64,000 bases of DNA from Loripinus fragilis (GCA_964019695.1 OZ026522.1:18474687-18538686); one strand, 5' to 3'. Shown: positions 35,382 to 47,562, numbered from the stretch's first letter. The notes: generated by a model from the letters alone, not told the origin. Numbers and translations: made by a program.

Positions 35382-35918
35382 GAAGAGAAAATTTTACTCA
35401 CTGTCCTAGTGCCCGTCACGAGATTAAAGCACTTGGAAGATATTGGACTTATCGCTCTTACAATTTTGTGAAGACAACCCAAAAAAGTTTTTGGTGTTAC
35501 CGATATGACCTTCATATTCAAATGCACTACAGATACGTTTTACCGCAAGTAATGCGAACTCCTTTTTGATGCTTTGATCGCACTGGTATTGACTTTTAGC
35601 ATAATGATTGCTTTTGGTAAAATTCTCAAATCGCCATCTATCACCTCAAATCGCCAATATGCACTTGGAGAAAAAAGGTATAGGTCAGATACACTGAACA
35701 ATCTGTCGTACGGCTCTTAAAGTGAACTCCGATTATATTTTTGATGGAGTGTGTTCATATTTAGCACAATGATTGCTCCAGTATAGTTGTACATGAAGAT
35801 GAACATCAATAGTTTGTATCATAGCTATGACCTTGGAGTCAAAGTTATTTAAATCTGTCTTATGGTTCACTTTTTCTTGAATCCTTTATTTTTAATTTTA
35901 GTCACTCTGTTCATTTAA

Positions 35919-36968
35919 GGCCCTGTCACACTACGACGTATAGCACCAACGTATGCCGACGTATGAGAAATTAAGCAAGTACGTTGGTATACACTGAGTA
36001 CGTTACGAATAAGTTTTAAACACGCTACGAACACGCTATAGTACGTTGGTATACGTTGAGATGCGGCGAAGAGGTCCAACATTTTGTGCATCTATATAAA
36101 ATTACAGCATATGCGAGCGTACTGCTTCTATATGTTAGGCATACGTTAGGTGTACGCAGCAGTTAGGTTATGCATACGTTAAGGTACGTTAACACTAACG
36201 TATGTGGACGTATGAGAAAATCAGCAAGTACGTTGGTGTACGCTGAATACGTTAGAGATAAGTTTAAAACATGTTACGAATACGCTACTGTACGTTGGTA
36301 TACGTTGTCAAACGGCGAAAAGATCCCAAATTTTTGTGCTTGCATAAAAAACTTCAGCGTATGCCGACGTATTGCTTATACGTTAGGCATACGTTAGATG
36401 TACGCTACATGTAAGTTATGCATACGTTAAGGTACGTTTAGCACCAACGTATGAGGACGTATGAGAAATCATCAAGTACGTTGGTGTTAGCTGAATAAGT
36501 TAGAGATAGGTTTTAGATACGTTACGAACACGCTACAGTAAGTTGGTGTACGTGGTCATATGGCAGAAGGGTCTCAAAATTTGGTACTGATTTATACGTT
36601 AGACATACGTTAGATGTACGCTACATGTAAGTCATGTATACGTTAACGTACATTACATGAACAATTCTGCATACGTTAGACGATCGTTGTGCATAAGTTC
36701 CTCATAAGTTAAGAACGCTAGTAATACGCTGGCCATACGCTGCTATACGCTAATACAAGTATAAGTCATTTTACGCCAGGAATAAGTTATGAATAAGTTA
36801 CTCATACGTTAGACACACGTTCTATGTTCGTTGTGCATACGCTCTGTATAAGTTCAGAGAGTGGTTTTCTCTGATTAATTAAATAAGATTTCAGCGTATG
36901 CCAGCGTACTAGATATAAACTTCATACGTCGGCGTACGTTGGCTAAAACGTTATAGTGTGACAGGGCC
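35919..36968. mobile_element. TTAA-flanked TIR element E1, ACGT-rich
   Basis: Ends GGCCCTGTCACACTA ... TAGTGTGACAGGGCC (perfect 15-bp TIRs at 35919 and 36968), flanked on both sides by TTAA (35915-35918 and 36969-36972). TTAA duplication is known for piggyBac, Kolobok and Sola3-type transposases; I cannot tell which. The interior consists of about four diverged ~245-bp units, each starting near '(a)gcacc/taacgtatg.ggacgtatga' (35939, 36188, 36437) and packed with TACGTT, CATACG and ACGTA words. No coding frame. Confidence 0.85.
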
Positions 36969-36972
36969 TTAA

Positions 36973-39498
36973 GGTCCTGTCACACTACGACGTATAGCAC
37001 GAACGTATGCCGACTTATGAAACATTCTGCGTCTATTGCGTTAGGCATACGCTATATGTACGCAGCAGGTAAGTTATACATACGTTAAGGTACGTTAGCA
37101 TCAACGTATGCGGACGTATGAGAAATCAAGCAAATACGTAAGTGTACGCTGAATACGTTAGAGATAAGTTTTAAACACGTTACGAACACGCTATTGTACG
37201 TGGGTATACGTTGTCATACGGCGAATAGATCCCAAAATTTTGTACTGGCATAAAAGATCTTCAGCGTATGCCAACGTATTGATTTAACGTTAGTCACAAG
37301 TTAGATGTAAACAACGGGTAAGTTATGCATACGTTAGCACCAACGTATGAGGACGTATGAAAATTCACCAAGTACGTTGGTGTATGCTGAATAAGTTAGA
37401 GATACGTTTTAAATGCGTTACGAACACGCTACAGTACGTTGATATCCGTTGTCATATGACAAAGTGGTCCCAAAATTGTGTACTGTTTTATACGTTTGAC
37501 ATAAGTTAGATGTACGCTACATGTAAGTTATGCAAACGTTAACGTACGTTATATGTACAATTCAGCATAGGTTTGACGTTGTGCATAAGTTTTTCATAAG
37601 TCATGAACGCTGGTGGTACGCTGGACGTACGCTTTTATACGCTGATACAAGTATAAGTTATGTTACGTCGGGAATACATTATGAATAAGTTACTCATACC
37701 TGTAAGTTAGACATACGTTCTGTGTTCGTTTCGCGTATATGGCATGTCAGGCGTTGCAATATTGCATGTGGAAATATATGTGTTGTATATCGAAATATGT
37801 ATGGACTAAAATATATATTTATGGACTAAAAATATATATTTGTGGACTAAAATATATATGTGTGGACCAAAAATATATTTGTGGACTAAAAATATATTTG
37901 TGGACTAAAAAATATATTTGTGGACATAAAAATTTATTTTTTGACTTAAAAATATATTTGTGGATTTAAAATATATATATTGTGTATAAAAATATTTGTT
38001 GTCTAAAAAAAAATATGTGTTGTGTAAAAAATATATTTATGTTCTAAAATATTTATTTGTTGTCTATAAAAAATATATGTTGGGCAAAATTAGCATTGTG
38101 GGATACTAGCTATTTTCTTAACAGTCGTGTATGAATGTGTCGTGTGTGCAGTGGTGCCCTCCGTTGCAATTCTTTACGAACCAGCAAATGAGATTACGAT
38201 ACTTGACGGGTTGTCGTGCAATGAAGGCTCAGATGAACCTGCAATAATGCGCATGCTCGTCAGAGTCCCACCAAAAGACCAGGATGAAAACTCGAGAACA
38301 ATATTGGATAGCAAAGGAACTCAACCTATCTTATACTCTATATGCGTATACTCTGCAGGGCCGTCACTGGGTATATCCATTAAGGTAAATTGCGATCAGA
38401 AGCTCAATATACAATAAATAGGCTACGTACTACTATACTGGATCAAAAATGTACGGTAGGACGGTAATGTACGGGAGGCGTGCGTATGGGTCGCTGTGGG
38501 TAGTTTCAATGTGTAGATGTGGGCTTGAGGTAGTGTAGACTAGGATGGGGCAGGTATATCACAATAGGGTAGGGTAGGATGGGGTTGGTTTGGTGGGGAT
38601 TGCAAACGTAAATCAACGGAGCCGATAGATGCTGTAAATAGTTCGCCTCTAGCGAGATTCGAACCCACGACCTCGACAACGCCGCCTAGAACTACGCCAG
38701 CAGGGATTTGAGTTTACTGTATCTGTTGCATGTAAACTGTGAGTTTCAATAGCGATTCCGTACTCTTTCTCAAGTATTAATCTTACTTCACCCTGGTCTT
38801 TTGGTGGGACTCTGACCAGCATGCGCATTTTTGCAAGCTCATCTGAGCCTTCATTGCACGACAACCCGACAAGTACTGTAATCTCATGTGCTGATTCATA
38901 AAGAATTGCAATGGATTGAAGTATCCACAGGGCACCGCTGCACACACGACTCATTCATACACGACTGTTATGGAAATAGCTAGTATCCCACAATGCTAAT
39001 TTTACCCAACATATATTTTTATAGACAACAAATATATATTTTAGAACATAAATATTTTTTTACACAATATTTTTTTAGACAACAATTTTTTTTACACACA
39101 ATAGACTATATATATTTTCAGTCCACAAATATAATTTTAAGTCCACAAATATATTTTTTTGTACACAAATATATTTTTAGTCCACAAATATATTTTTAAT
39201 CCACATATATATTTTTTGTCCACAAATATATTTTTTAGTCCACAAATATATTTTAAGTCCACAAATATATATTTTTAGTCCATAAATATATTGTTTAGTC
39301 CATACATATTTCGATATACAACACATATATTCCACATAAAATATTGCAACGCCTGACATGCCATACGTGTACGCTTTGCATAAGTTGAGGGAGAGGCTTC
39401 CCTCTGATTTTTATTAGATTTCAGCGTATGCCAGCGTACTAGATATATATTTCATACGTCCGCATACGTTGGCTAAAACGTTATAGTGTGACAGGGCC
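36973..39498. mobile_element. TTAA-type TIR element E2, adjacent to E1, with nested palindrome
   Basis: Begins GGTCCTGTCACACTACGACG right after the shared TTAA and ends TAGTGTGACAGGGCC at 39498, followed by TTTA rather than TTAA. The interior 36973-37737 and 39366-39498 matches E1 at its start and end (same ACGT-rich units and same terminal ~110 bp). The middle is displaced by the palindromic insertion 37738-39365. Confidence 0.82.
37738..39365. repeat. 1.63-kb palindromic insertion with ~550-bp arms
   Basis: The left arm 37738-38289 and right arm 38788-39365 are reverse complements from tatggcatgtcaggcgttgc to its complement, with moderate divergence. The outer part of each arm is a minisatellite of ~17-20-bp units 'tttgtggactaaaaatata'. 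The inner part contains 'cattgtgggatactagcta' and 'agtcccaccaaaagaccagg'. The 498-bp spacer holds a tRNA-like B-box (minus strand GGGTTCGAATC, about 38657-38667). Because the arms are complementary, both strands show the same peptide-like frame (LSCNEGSDE, MRMLVRVPPKDQ); this is repeat sequence, not a gene. Confidence 0.85.
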
Positions 39499-39704
39499 TT
39501 TAGAGTTAACGGAAAGTGCAACAAATCTCATGTCCATAGCATCTTTAGGCGTAATGTGCCTACTGCCAGAACCCAATATATCCTAATGACCAGAATATGG
39601 AGACTAAAAACATTAGCACTTTATCATTTCCACTGATATGTTCTATAAACTCATCACAGCACGAAGACAGCTGTTGTGGCCTCTTAACCCTTTCACTCCT
39701 AAAT

Positions 39705-39785
39705 GTGTACTTTGGCAAACAGTGAAGACCCAGATGAAATGCCACATCATGCGGCATTTCATTAGGGTCTACAAGGTTTGCTTAT
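39705..39785. repeat. Hairpin element (family H) with a different inner stem
   Basis: GGCAAACAGTGAAGACCCAG ... tagggtctacaaggtttgct outer arms, with inner stem gaaatgccacatcatgcggcatttc. The outer flanks match the other family members; the inner stem is unrelated in sequence but equally self-complementary. Confidence 0.85.
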
Positions 39786-39799
39786 AAAAAAGCAGCAGG

Positions 39800-40335
39800 A
39801 AAAATCAAGTTGTGCGTAAATGGTTAACAATCTGGAAAATGGATCCTTCTGAATAAGAGAGAACCTAAAATGTTGACAACAGCACGCTCAATTCCATAGA
39901 GTCTCTTCAAGATGATAAATGAAAAGCGTACATGTAACAGGTTCTCAGCTTTACACTATTTCTGAAGAACCAAATATATAATACTCTATATATATAAGAA
40001 ATATAAAAATATACCAATGTACTAGGAGAAGTTTGTCTTTTTGGAACGTCTATACACATGATTATGTAATAAGTGTCGAAGCCAAAGTCATTATACTTAC
40101 TAGTTATGCTTAACATAACGCAACAAGACAATGTATAAATTTTATTATATTGATCAGCTGATTAGTCAAAATCATGTAAAAATCAAATGCATCCTTATAT
40201 TTGTAAACACTCTTTGTGTCTACTGTTTCATTTGACTCTTTAATAGTCAGTTCAAAGACATATGAGAATTGTTGTCTACTAACGCTGGCGAGTTTACCTT
40301 GTTTGGGGGCGTGTATATTTTTATTTTAAACATAT
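39800..40335. other. No recognisable gene
   Basis: AT-rich stretch with short unsupported frames only. Confidence 0.4.
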
Positions 40336-40639
40336 TTATTGCCCATATAAAGCAAAGGGTCGGGCCACAAGTTTTTCCAACATTGGCTACGGACATTCCC
40401 TACAACATACATACAAATCCATCCATAAAAAAATGGTGAACATGTTTCTATCTAGCTCAGAGCATTAATATCAGAATCAAGGTTTTTTCTTGAATCTAGA
40501 TGAGGGTAATGGGAAATGGGGATGAGTTATTGGATGAAACTTGTTGGGATAATATCAGTATTTTTCAATTTCAGATACCAAGCATTAAGTTTGAATAAAG
40601 ATCAAGTGTATCGATTTTCGATTTTTATTTACATTCGTC

Positions 40640-41266
40640 AATCTGTTCAGTCAAAGCAATTTGACGGCTTGATAAAGATTGAACCATATTCAAAAATTAT
40701 TCCGTTATCTGCATCACTAAGATTTGGATTTCCAAACAACAGACTTTCTAATCTTAGTGGGAGAAAATTTCTAAAGCAGTCAAATAAAACCAAACGTTGG
40801 TTAATATATATCTGAAATCTAAAGAAGTAGTGTTCAGCGTTTTCAGATTTCGTTTGACAGCTACAAGTTGGATCATGGCGCAAAAAAAAATTGTTGAATA
40901 AATTTAGACTCAAGTTGCAGATAACTGGTATACTAACTTGGGACTTTAAGGTTAATGCTGGAAGACCTTTTTAACTGATGCTTGAATGACTGAAGGGTAT
41001 TTGAATCTTTAAGGTTATTATCTGAGGAATTCCAAAGCGAAATTGCTGCTTGAATACATGATTTCTTGAAGATTTCTGTGCGTGCATACGGAACTGAGTA
41101 GTTGTTTATATTATGGAAAGGATAGTTCGAAATGTTTCTTTCTAGTGAGGGCATAAGATCAGATATATATAGTTGGGAGTAAATTGTGATGAAATTTGAA
41201 CATGAAGCTTATAGTCCGGTAGGAAATCAGAATGACTTGGAACTTGATTTTAAAGTTTTTTTCTTT
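40640..41266 (-). pseudogene. LINE reverse-transcriptase C-terminus, 5'-truncated and decayed
   Basis: Minus-strand fragments in shifting frames read in the order expected for the C-terminus of a CR1/Jockey-type LINE ORF2. First come SFMFKFHHNLLPTIY and NYSVPYARTEIFKKS, with a W-N-S block (SLWNSSDNN). These are followed by a cysteine/histidine-type end (CSCQTKSENAEHYFF) and LLFGNPNLSDADN. A frameshift separates the frames ending near 41159 and 40933. The 5' truncation falls against the minisatellite at 41267. The 3' limit may extend to about 40330. Confidence 0.75.
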
Positions 41267-43066
41267 ACAGACATGACTGCTGGTTAGGTGCAACTGTAAA
41301 AGACATAACAAAAGGTTGGATGCAATTGTTACAGACAGGGCTGATGGTCGGGTGCAAATGTAATATACATGGATGCTGATAAGAAGTAACTGTAACAAAC
41401 GTGTATACTCATAGTATTAAACTTATAAAGACATAGCTGCTGTTCAGGTGCAACTGTAACATACATGCCTGATGGTCTGGTGCAATTGTACATACCAGCC
41501 CGTTAGTTGGATACCTGCATAGGGACATACATGTAACTGCGGAGCTGAGGCACCTGTAACATATATACCTACTGGCGAGGCCCCACAACTACAGATGTGC
41601 TTGCAAGTCAGTTGCAACTGAGTCAAACATATCTGCTGGTGAAATGCAACTCTAACAGACATGCATGATGGTCGAGTTTAATTGTAACTGACATGCCAGG
41701 TGGTTGGGTGAAACTGCAACAGACATGCCTGCTGTTTAAGAGAAAAGTTAAAAAATCTGGGTACTGCAACAGGCCTGTTAGTCTCGTGAAGCTGTTACAG
41801 ACATAACTGATGGTTTCAGACCTGTGCACTGGTCCTTTGCCACATAATCAAACATGTGTAATAGAAAATATGTCTCCAGAGCCTGTGGCAATGATGGCTG
41901 GACTGCTGGTCTGATGCACACGAGCTGGGTACAACTTGAACAGACATGCCTGCTGATTCAGTGCAACAGTACCAAGCATTCCCGTTGGTTGTGTTCAATT
42001 GTAACATACATTATTGCTGTTAGGATGTAACTAACACATGACTGCTGGCCCTGGGTCTCAATAACAGGAATGTTGGCTGGTTTAATACCACATAATTAAA
42101 CACGCGTTGTGGTAAGGATTATCTGGTGGCATTACATGGCTTCTGTTCAGTGAAACTTCAACAGATATGTTTGCTTGCGGACTTGGTACCATTAAATCAG
42201 ACATGCCTCCTGGTCCATTGAAAATTACTACCCCTCTATCTGACATGAAAACTAACACTGTGAAACTTTATCAGGCAATACTGCTACATTGTCAATACAA
42301 CATACATGTCTGGTGGTTCAGTGTCACTCCATGTAAAGAGTTGCTATGTCGCTGCAACTGCAACATATAAGCCTACTGGCCTAGTGAAACTAACACAAAC
42401 ACCGCTGCTGTTCAAACATGCCCACTGGTTGAGTGCTGCTGCAAGATGGATGCTTGCTGGACCGTTGCCACTCATCAGTATGCCTGCCAAACTTTTGTCA
42501 CTCACTCCTGTATGTCTGTTATCCGCACTATATGTTGTTGTGGTGTCTCACTATCAGCCATGCCTGCTGGTGTGGTGCCTTACTATAGGCCATGCCTTCT
42601 GATGTGGTGCCTCATTATCAGCCATACCTGCTGGTGTGGTGCCTCATTATAGGCCATGCCTTCTGGTGTGATACCTCACTTGTAGCAATGCCTGTTGGTG
42701 TGGTGCCTCACTATAGGTCATGCCTTCTTGTTTTGTGCCTCACTGTAGTCCATGCCTTCTTGTGTGGTGCCTCACTATAGGCCATGCTTGCAGGTGTAGT
42801 GTCTCATTATCAGCAATGCCTGCTAGTGTGGTGCCTCACTATAGGACATGTCTGTTGGCGTGGTACCCACTAAAGGCCATGGCTGCTGGACCGCTGCCAG
42901 TGCAACCAATATTTTACTAGTCGAGTGCAGATGGAAGAAGGATGGTTACAAGTCTGGTGCTACCTGTACAGAGGTACCATTACATAAGACATGTCTGTTG
43001 TTCCAGTGCCACTCTTGTATAGGTCAACTCTATTAGACATACATGCAGGCTTCATTTATTCAAATA
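41267..43066 (+). repeat. 32-bp minisatellite, ~55 units
   Basis: In the core (42557-42870) exact 32-bp steps are visible. Units begin at 42557, 42589, 42621, 42653, 42685, 42717, 42749, 42781 and 42813 and have the form 'gccatgcctgctggtgtggt' plus 'gcctcactatag'. Outside the core the same 32-bp period persists with more variants (for example 'acagacatgactgctggtta' at 41267). Long open frames on both strands are a side effect of the repeat and not genes. Array remnants resume after the Gypsy element at 50590-50690. Confidence 0.92.
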
Positions 43067-43071
43067 CGCGT
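43067..43071. other. Gypsy target-site duplication, left
   Basis: CGCGT directly before the 5' LTR; the same five bases follow the 3' LTR at 50585-50589. Confidence 0.92.
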
Positions 43072-43265
43072 TGTTATGATAGTGCATGCTTGTTATATCT
43101 GAATCTTTTTATAAGAGAAACTCCAGACGCTCTAAGAGATCAGTTGTATTTTTAACATCAGTGTTACAGCTCAGTTTCTAATAGCTTGTAAAATAAATGT
43201 TTAGTATTAGAAGAAGTTATTCTCATTTAAGCAAAAACTAACCGATTACCATAAACGGTAAAACA
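43072..43265 (+). repeat. Gypsy 5' LTR
   Basis: 194 bp, TGTTATGATAG ... CGGTAAAACA. It contains a 'taaaataaatgttta' polyadenylation-like stretch. Differs from the 3' LTR by about ten substitutions or small indels, indicating an old insertion. Confidence 0.92.
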
Positions 43266-43281
43266 TGGTGTCAGAAGTGGT
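43266..43281 (+). promoter_or_regulatory. Primer binding site (tRNA-Leu type)
   Basis: TGGTGTCAGAAGTGG immediately after the 5' LTR. It matches the complement of the 3' end of metazoan tRNA-Leu (CCA plus the ...CCACTTCTGACA acceptor region of the CAA/CAG isoacceptors, from memory of that tRNA). Confidence 0.75.
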
Positions 43282-43374
43282 TTCAGAAGTTAACAGCAGT
43301 GACTTAGCAGATGACTAACTTGAACATTTTTCGTGTGACATTTGCCAATAAAGAAGTGAATTAACATTTGAAAA

Positions 43375-43983
43375 ATGGATAAATTGAATCAGCCACCAGA
43401 AATGGACTTCTCAACGTCTGGGAACAATGTAGAACGTTGGAGAATGTGGAAACAAACTGTTGAGTTATATCTGGATGTCACTATGTCTGGGAAACCTGAA
43501 CTAGAAAAATGTAAAGCCCTTTTGTATGTCATTGGGAAAGAAGGGAGAGAAATATTTTACACTATTGTTTTTCCAGTGGAAGAAAAGGACAAATTCACAC
43601 CTTTGTTAGCCAAGATTGAAAATTACTGCATTCCAAAGAAAAAATGTGACAATGGAAAGACACAAATTTAACACAAGAGTACAAGGCAGTACAGAACTAT
43701 TTGATCAATTTGTTACGGATCTCAAAAACATTGCCATTAATTGTGAATTTGGAGCTATCAAAGATGATCTGATCAGAGACAAGACAAATTGACACTAGAC
43801 AAAGCATTTTCAGTCTGCAGAGCAGATGAGGAATCTAAGAGGCAAATTCAGAAGATGAATGAGGGAGAACATGGAAACGTAGTACATGCTTTCAAAAAGA
43901 AAACCAAATCTAGAGGATTCACAGGAGGTGCGCGACCTAAAGAAAAACGGAATATTAATTTCAGTGTAAAAAATGTTAAATAA
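43375..43983 (+). pseudogene. Gypsy gag, frameshifted
   Basis: ATG at 43375 opens a capsid-like frame (PPEMDFSTSGNNVERWRMWK, LYVIGKEGREIFY, then YCIPKK). A frameshift at about 43650 moves the homology to another frame (FNTRVQGSTELFDQF, NIAINCEFG, DDLIRDK) with a stop near 43790 and probably a deletion. The end (LDKAFSVCRADEESKRQIQ) lies in the frame 43789-43983. Nucleocapsid function is on the next entry. Confidence 0.85.
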
Positions 43984-44003
43984 TTCACGAAAGAAAAAAG
44001 TGT

Positions 44004-44480
44004 CTTGCATATGGGAAAATATGTCATAAATGCAAATTACCTCATCATTTCGCTAAGATGTGCAAATTCAAAATAAGAAAAGATGTTCACAATTTGGATG
44101 AAAATTCCTCAGAGAGTGATTATGAAAATCTCTATGTTGGATCTACAAGCGATTCGCACAAGAAAACGAAAATAAGTGAAAATGAGTGTTTTGTTTCTAT
44201 GGATGTAACCGGAATACAAGTGAAATTCATAATCGATACAGGTTCACAGGCAAAAGTAAGTACAAATAAAGTGTTCAAAAAAGTTAAGTCCTCAAATTCG
44301 GTTCTAGTAAAATCAAATTCGCGTCTTACAAGCTACACAGGAGATCGACTCAAGGTTCTTGGGAAAACCAAATTAATGTGTATTGGTCATGAATTGGATT
44401 TCTACGTTACCAATTCTAAACAAATGTCTTTGTTGGGATTTAAAGCGTCACAGGATCTGAGACTCATTAAAGTTGTCTAA
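44004..44480 (+). pseudogene. Gypsy nucleocapsid zinc knuckle and protease segment
   Basis: A CCHC knuckle CHKCKLPHHFAKMC (C-x2-C-x4-H-x4-C, 44025-44066) is followed by an acidic linker and an aspartic protease with the active-site triplet FIIDTGSQA (about 44225-44250). It ends at a TAA at 44478. Separated from gag by a stop (43981-43983) and short non-coding bases. Confidence 0.85.
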
Positions 44481-44489
44481 GCTGTAAAC

Positions 44490-45448
44490 AGCAACACTAC
44501 ATGTGAGTTGGATAGACTGCTAAGAGAACATCGAAAAGTATTCTCAGGATTGGGATGTCTTGATAAACCGTATAAAATCAAAATTGATAACTCAGTCACG
44601 CCAGTCATAAATCCACCTAGTAAGATACCTGCAGCATTACTTAAAAGAGTAAAAAAGCATTGATTGACATGAAAAGCAGTGGAGTCATAAGAAAAGTTGA
44701 TGAACCTACGGACTGGGTTAGTTCCATGGTCATAGTAGAAAAACCTAACAAAACATTGAGAATATGTCTTGATCCAAGGAATCTGAACACAGCTGTTAAA
44801 CGAGAACATTTTCAACTTCCAACAATTGAAGAAACCACTAGTAGGATGTCAGGTACTAAAGTATTTTCGAAGTTGGACGCAAATCATGGCTACTGGCAGT
44901 TGAAATTAGATTCAGAGAGTGAACTGTTAACTACGTTTAACACAACTTTTGTTAGATTCTGTTACCAAAGAGCGCCATTTGGAATTAACAGCATACAAGA
45001 GGTATACCAAAAGAGAATATTACAATTGTTTGATGACCTTGAAAGTGTAGAAACTGATATTGATGATATTTTAGCGTGGGGCAGATCACAAGAAGAACAT
45101 GACACACGTTTGAAGAACGCTCTAAATCGCTGTGAGCAAATTGGATTAACCTTAAACAATGACAAATGTGTCATAAACTCTAGTTCTCTGACTTATATTG
45201 GACATGAACTTAGTTCAGAAGGAGTTAAACTGGACAAAATGAAGCTGAAAGCTATTTCAGAGATGCCAGCTCTGAATGACAGAATAGGAGTCATGAGATT
45301 ATTAGGTACTGTGAATTATTTGTCAAAGTTCATACCTAACATGTCACAAGTTACTGAACCAATCAGACTGTTACTAAGACAGTATATAGAGTTTCAATGG
45401 AACTATGGACAAGAAACTGCGTTCAAACAGATCAAGGATATATATTGA
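44490..45448 (+). pseudogene. Gypsy reverse transcriptase
   Basis: Homology begins before the open frame, with LLREHRKVFSGLGC and VINPPSKIPAAL at 44505-44655. A frameshift at about 44660 leads into the 262-residue frame. That frame shows DWVSSMVIVEKPN, RICLDPRNLN, the first catalytic Asp (FSKLDANHGYWQL), FGINSIQEVYQ and the DD box (TDIDDILAWG, about 45055-45084). RT subdomain order is complete and catalytic residues are kept. It ends at a stop at 45446 in the RT/RNase H linker. Confidence 0.88.
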
Positions 45449-46332
45449 CAAGTAATCCTGTTTTGAAGTATTTTGATGTAAGCAAACCAGTAACAGTACA
45501 GTGCGATTCAAGCAAATTGGGTTTAGGAGCTGTTTTACTCCAGGATAACCAACCAGTAGCATATGCGCCAAGATCGCTGACAGACACAGAGACTAGATAT
45601 GCACAAATTGAAAAGGAATTATTAAGCACGGTCTTTGTCCTGGAAAGATTCAATCAGTATACTTTTGGGAAGCAGGTAATGGTCGAATCAGATCACAAAC
45701 CACTGGAGACGATTGTAACGAAACCATTAGCCAATGCCCCACCAAGACTGCAACGTATGTTATTAAGTCTACAGAAGTACGATTTTGTCATACAGTACAA
45801 ACCTGGAACACAGATGTACATATCTGACATGTTGTCCAAAGCATATGTTCATGAGAATCAGGATGAACAACTTGAAGAGGAAATACAGTGCCATGTACAT
45901 TTAGTTGTTAAGAACTTACCATATTTAGATGAGAAACTTGAAGATATTAAACTAGCAACTAAAAATGACAGTACATTGACGTCAGTTATTGATAGAGTAC
46001 ACAGAGGATGGCCTGAACATAAAAAAGAAATACCTATTGAAATTCGTGAATATTGGACAGATAAAGATGAACTGTCGATAAATGAAGGTTTGTTGATGAT
46101 AGGGACTCAAATTGTAATTCCTAGCGTTTTGAGGAAAGACATGCTCGTAAAACTACATGAATCACATTTTGGTGTAGAGAAAACTCGAAACTTGGCTAAA
46201 GATATCATGTACTGGCCAGGAATGAGTGCACTAATTGAAGATTATGTTTCAAAAAGTGGAATATGTCTTGAAAACAGAAGCTCTTACCAGAAAGAGAGCA
46301 TGATACCGTCTACAATATTGGAATTACCATAA
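45448..46332 (+). pseudogene. Gypsy RNase H and integrase N-terminus
   Basis: Open frame with RNase H motifs (TVQCDSSKLGLGAVLLQD, ERYAQ-like TRYAQIEKELL, VESDHKPLETI) followed by the connection DFVIQYKPG and then an integrase zinc-binding region (HESHFGVEKT, YWPGM). The HHCC finger is damaged: the first cysteine of the C-x2-C pair is a serine/glycine (SKSGICLENR). A TAA at 46330 ends the frame. Confidence 0.88.
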
Positions 46333-47205
46333 CAAGTAGTAGGAACTGATTTATTTCAATGGTCGGGATCAAACTATGTACTTGTTGTTGACTATATGTC
46401 AAGATTCTTTGAAGTCACAAAGCTGGAGAACAGTATGCATCTACGGTCATACACCACATGAAGTTGTTTTTCTCACGTCATGGCATACCAAGAGAAGTAA
46501 GATCAGATAATGGACCATGCTATTCATCAGAAGAATTTAAAAAAGTTCTCAAAAGACTGGGGATTCAAATTTTCAACATCTTCACCTTACATGAGCAACT
46601 CGAATGGATTTGCAGAAATCTATGTTAAGATTGTGAGACAGATTCTCACAAAATGTAAAGCTGAGAACAAAGATCCATATCTCAGTATCCTGAACTATCG
46701 TAACACACATTGATGATTTAGATCACAAGCACAACTTTTAATGAACAGGAGATTAAGATCTTCACTATCCATAACTCAAACACTTCTTAAACCAAAGGTT
46801 ATTGGTAGAAAAGGGTACACGAAAAACTGTCAAAGAAACAACGCTAACAGAAATATTTATATGACAATAGAAGCAGAGACTTATCTCAGTTAAAACCAGG
46901 CGATACGATACGGGTGCAACGTGAAAATAAATGGAAACCAGGTGTAGTTACTGATCTTGCGAACACACCACGTTCATATCATGTTCGCACAGAGAGAGGT
47001 GAATACAGGAGAAATCGCAAACATTTGATGAAAACAAACGAAATAACACTCAGAATCGATGACAGATTAGAAGACGATTACGAGACAAACGTGGATGATA
47101 GAACACAATCGGACGAACGGGAACCATCTACTTCCGAGACAAAACCATAAGTTACACGCTATGGTAGAACAGTTAAAACGCCTGCGAGATTCAAATATTA
47201 CGTTA
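46333..47205 (+). pseudogene. Gypsy integrase core and C-terminus, several frameshifts
   Basis: The catalytic core is visible piecewise: GTDLFQWSGSNYVLVVDY (first Asp) from 46345, GIPREVRSDNGPCYSS (second Asp) near 46480, and SNSNGFAEIYVKIVRQ (Glu) at about 46595 in a different frame. The C-terminal domain appears at 46914-47150 (WKPGVVTDL, PRSYHVRTERGEYRRNRKHL) and the last pol residues near 47205 (YGRTVKTPARFKYYV). Frames change at least three times. Confidence 0.82.
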
Positions 47206-47562
47206 TGTAAATATATACTGTGCAGTAATCAGTAAATTTGGATTACTTCCTTTCAAAATGTACAGCTAAATGTGTTTAAATAGCATAATATTAATCATAT
47301 TAATCAGTTCATATTCACAAAAAAATGTTGGATTATTTACCGCATATGCTTAAAGCTGCATAGACGTTTTAAAGTTCATATGGAATATGCGTACATTAAT
47401 TTTATGAAGAGTATACTTTTGGTTGCAAGGTAGAAATTCTCTGAAAATTTTCACATTGGAATTTCATTCTAAAATCAGACTGCTATCAGGCTTATTACAA
47501 CAGTAAAATAAACAGAGTCCAGTTAATGGTTATTCGAGTGACTAGATTATGATTATTATTAT

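Noticed and set aside
38127..38954. Two opposed open frames sharing LSCNEGSDE and MRMLVRVPPKDQ
   Set aside because: They are the two arms of one palindrome read on opposite strands, so the similarity is structural. The frame is repeat-derived and has no start, domain or splice context.
42306..43036. Overlapping Cys/Val-rich open frames
   Set aside because: Period-32 minisatellite keeps several frames open by chance; no domain.
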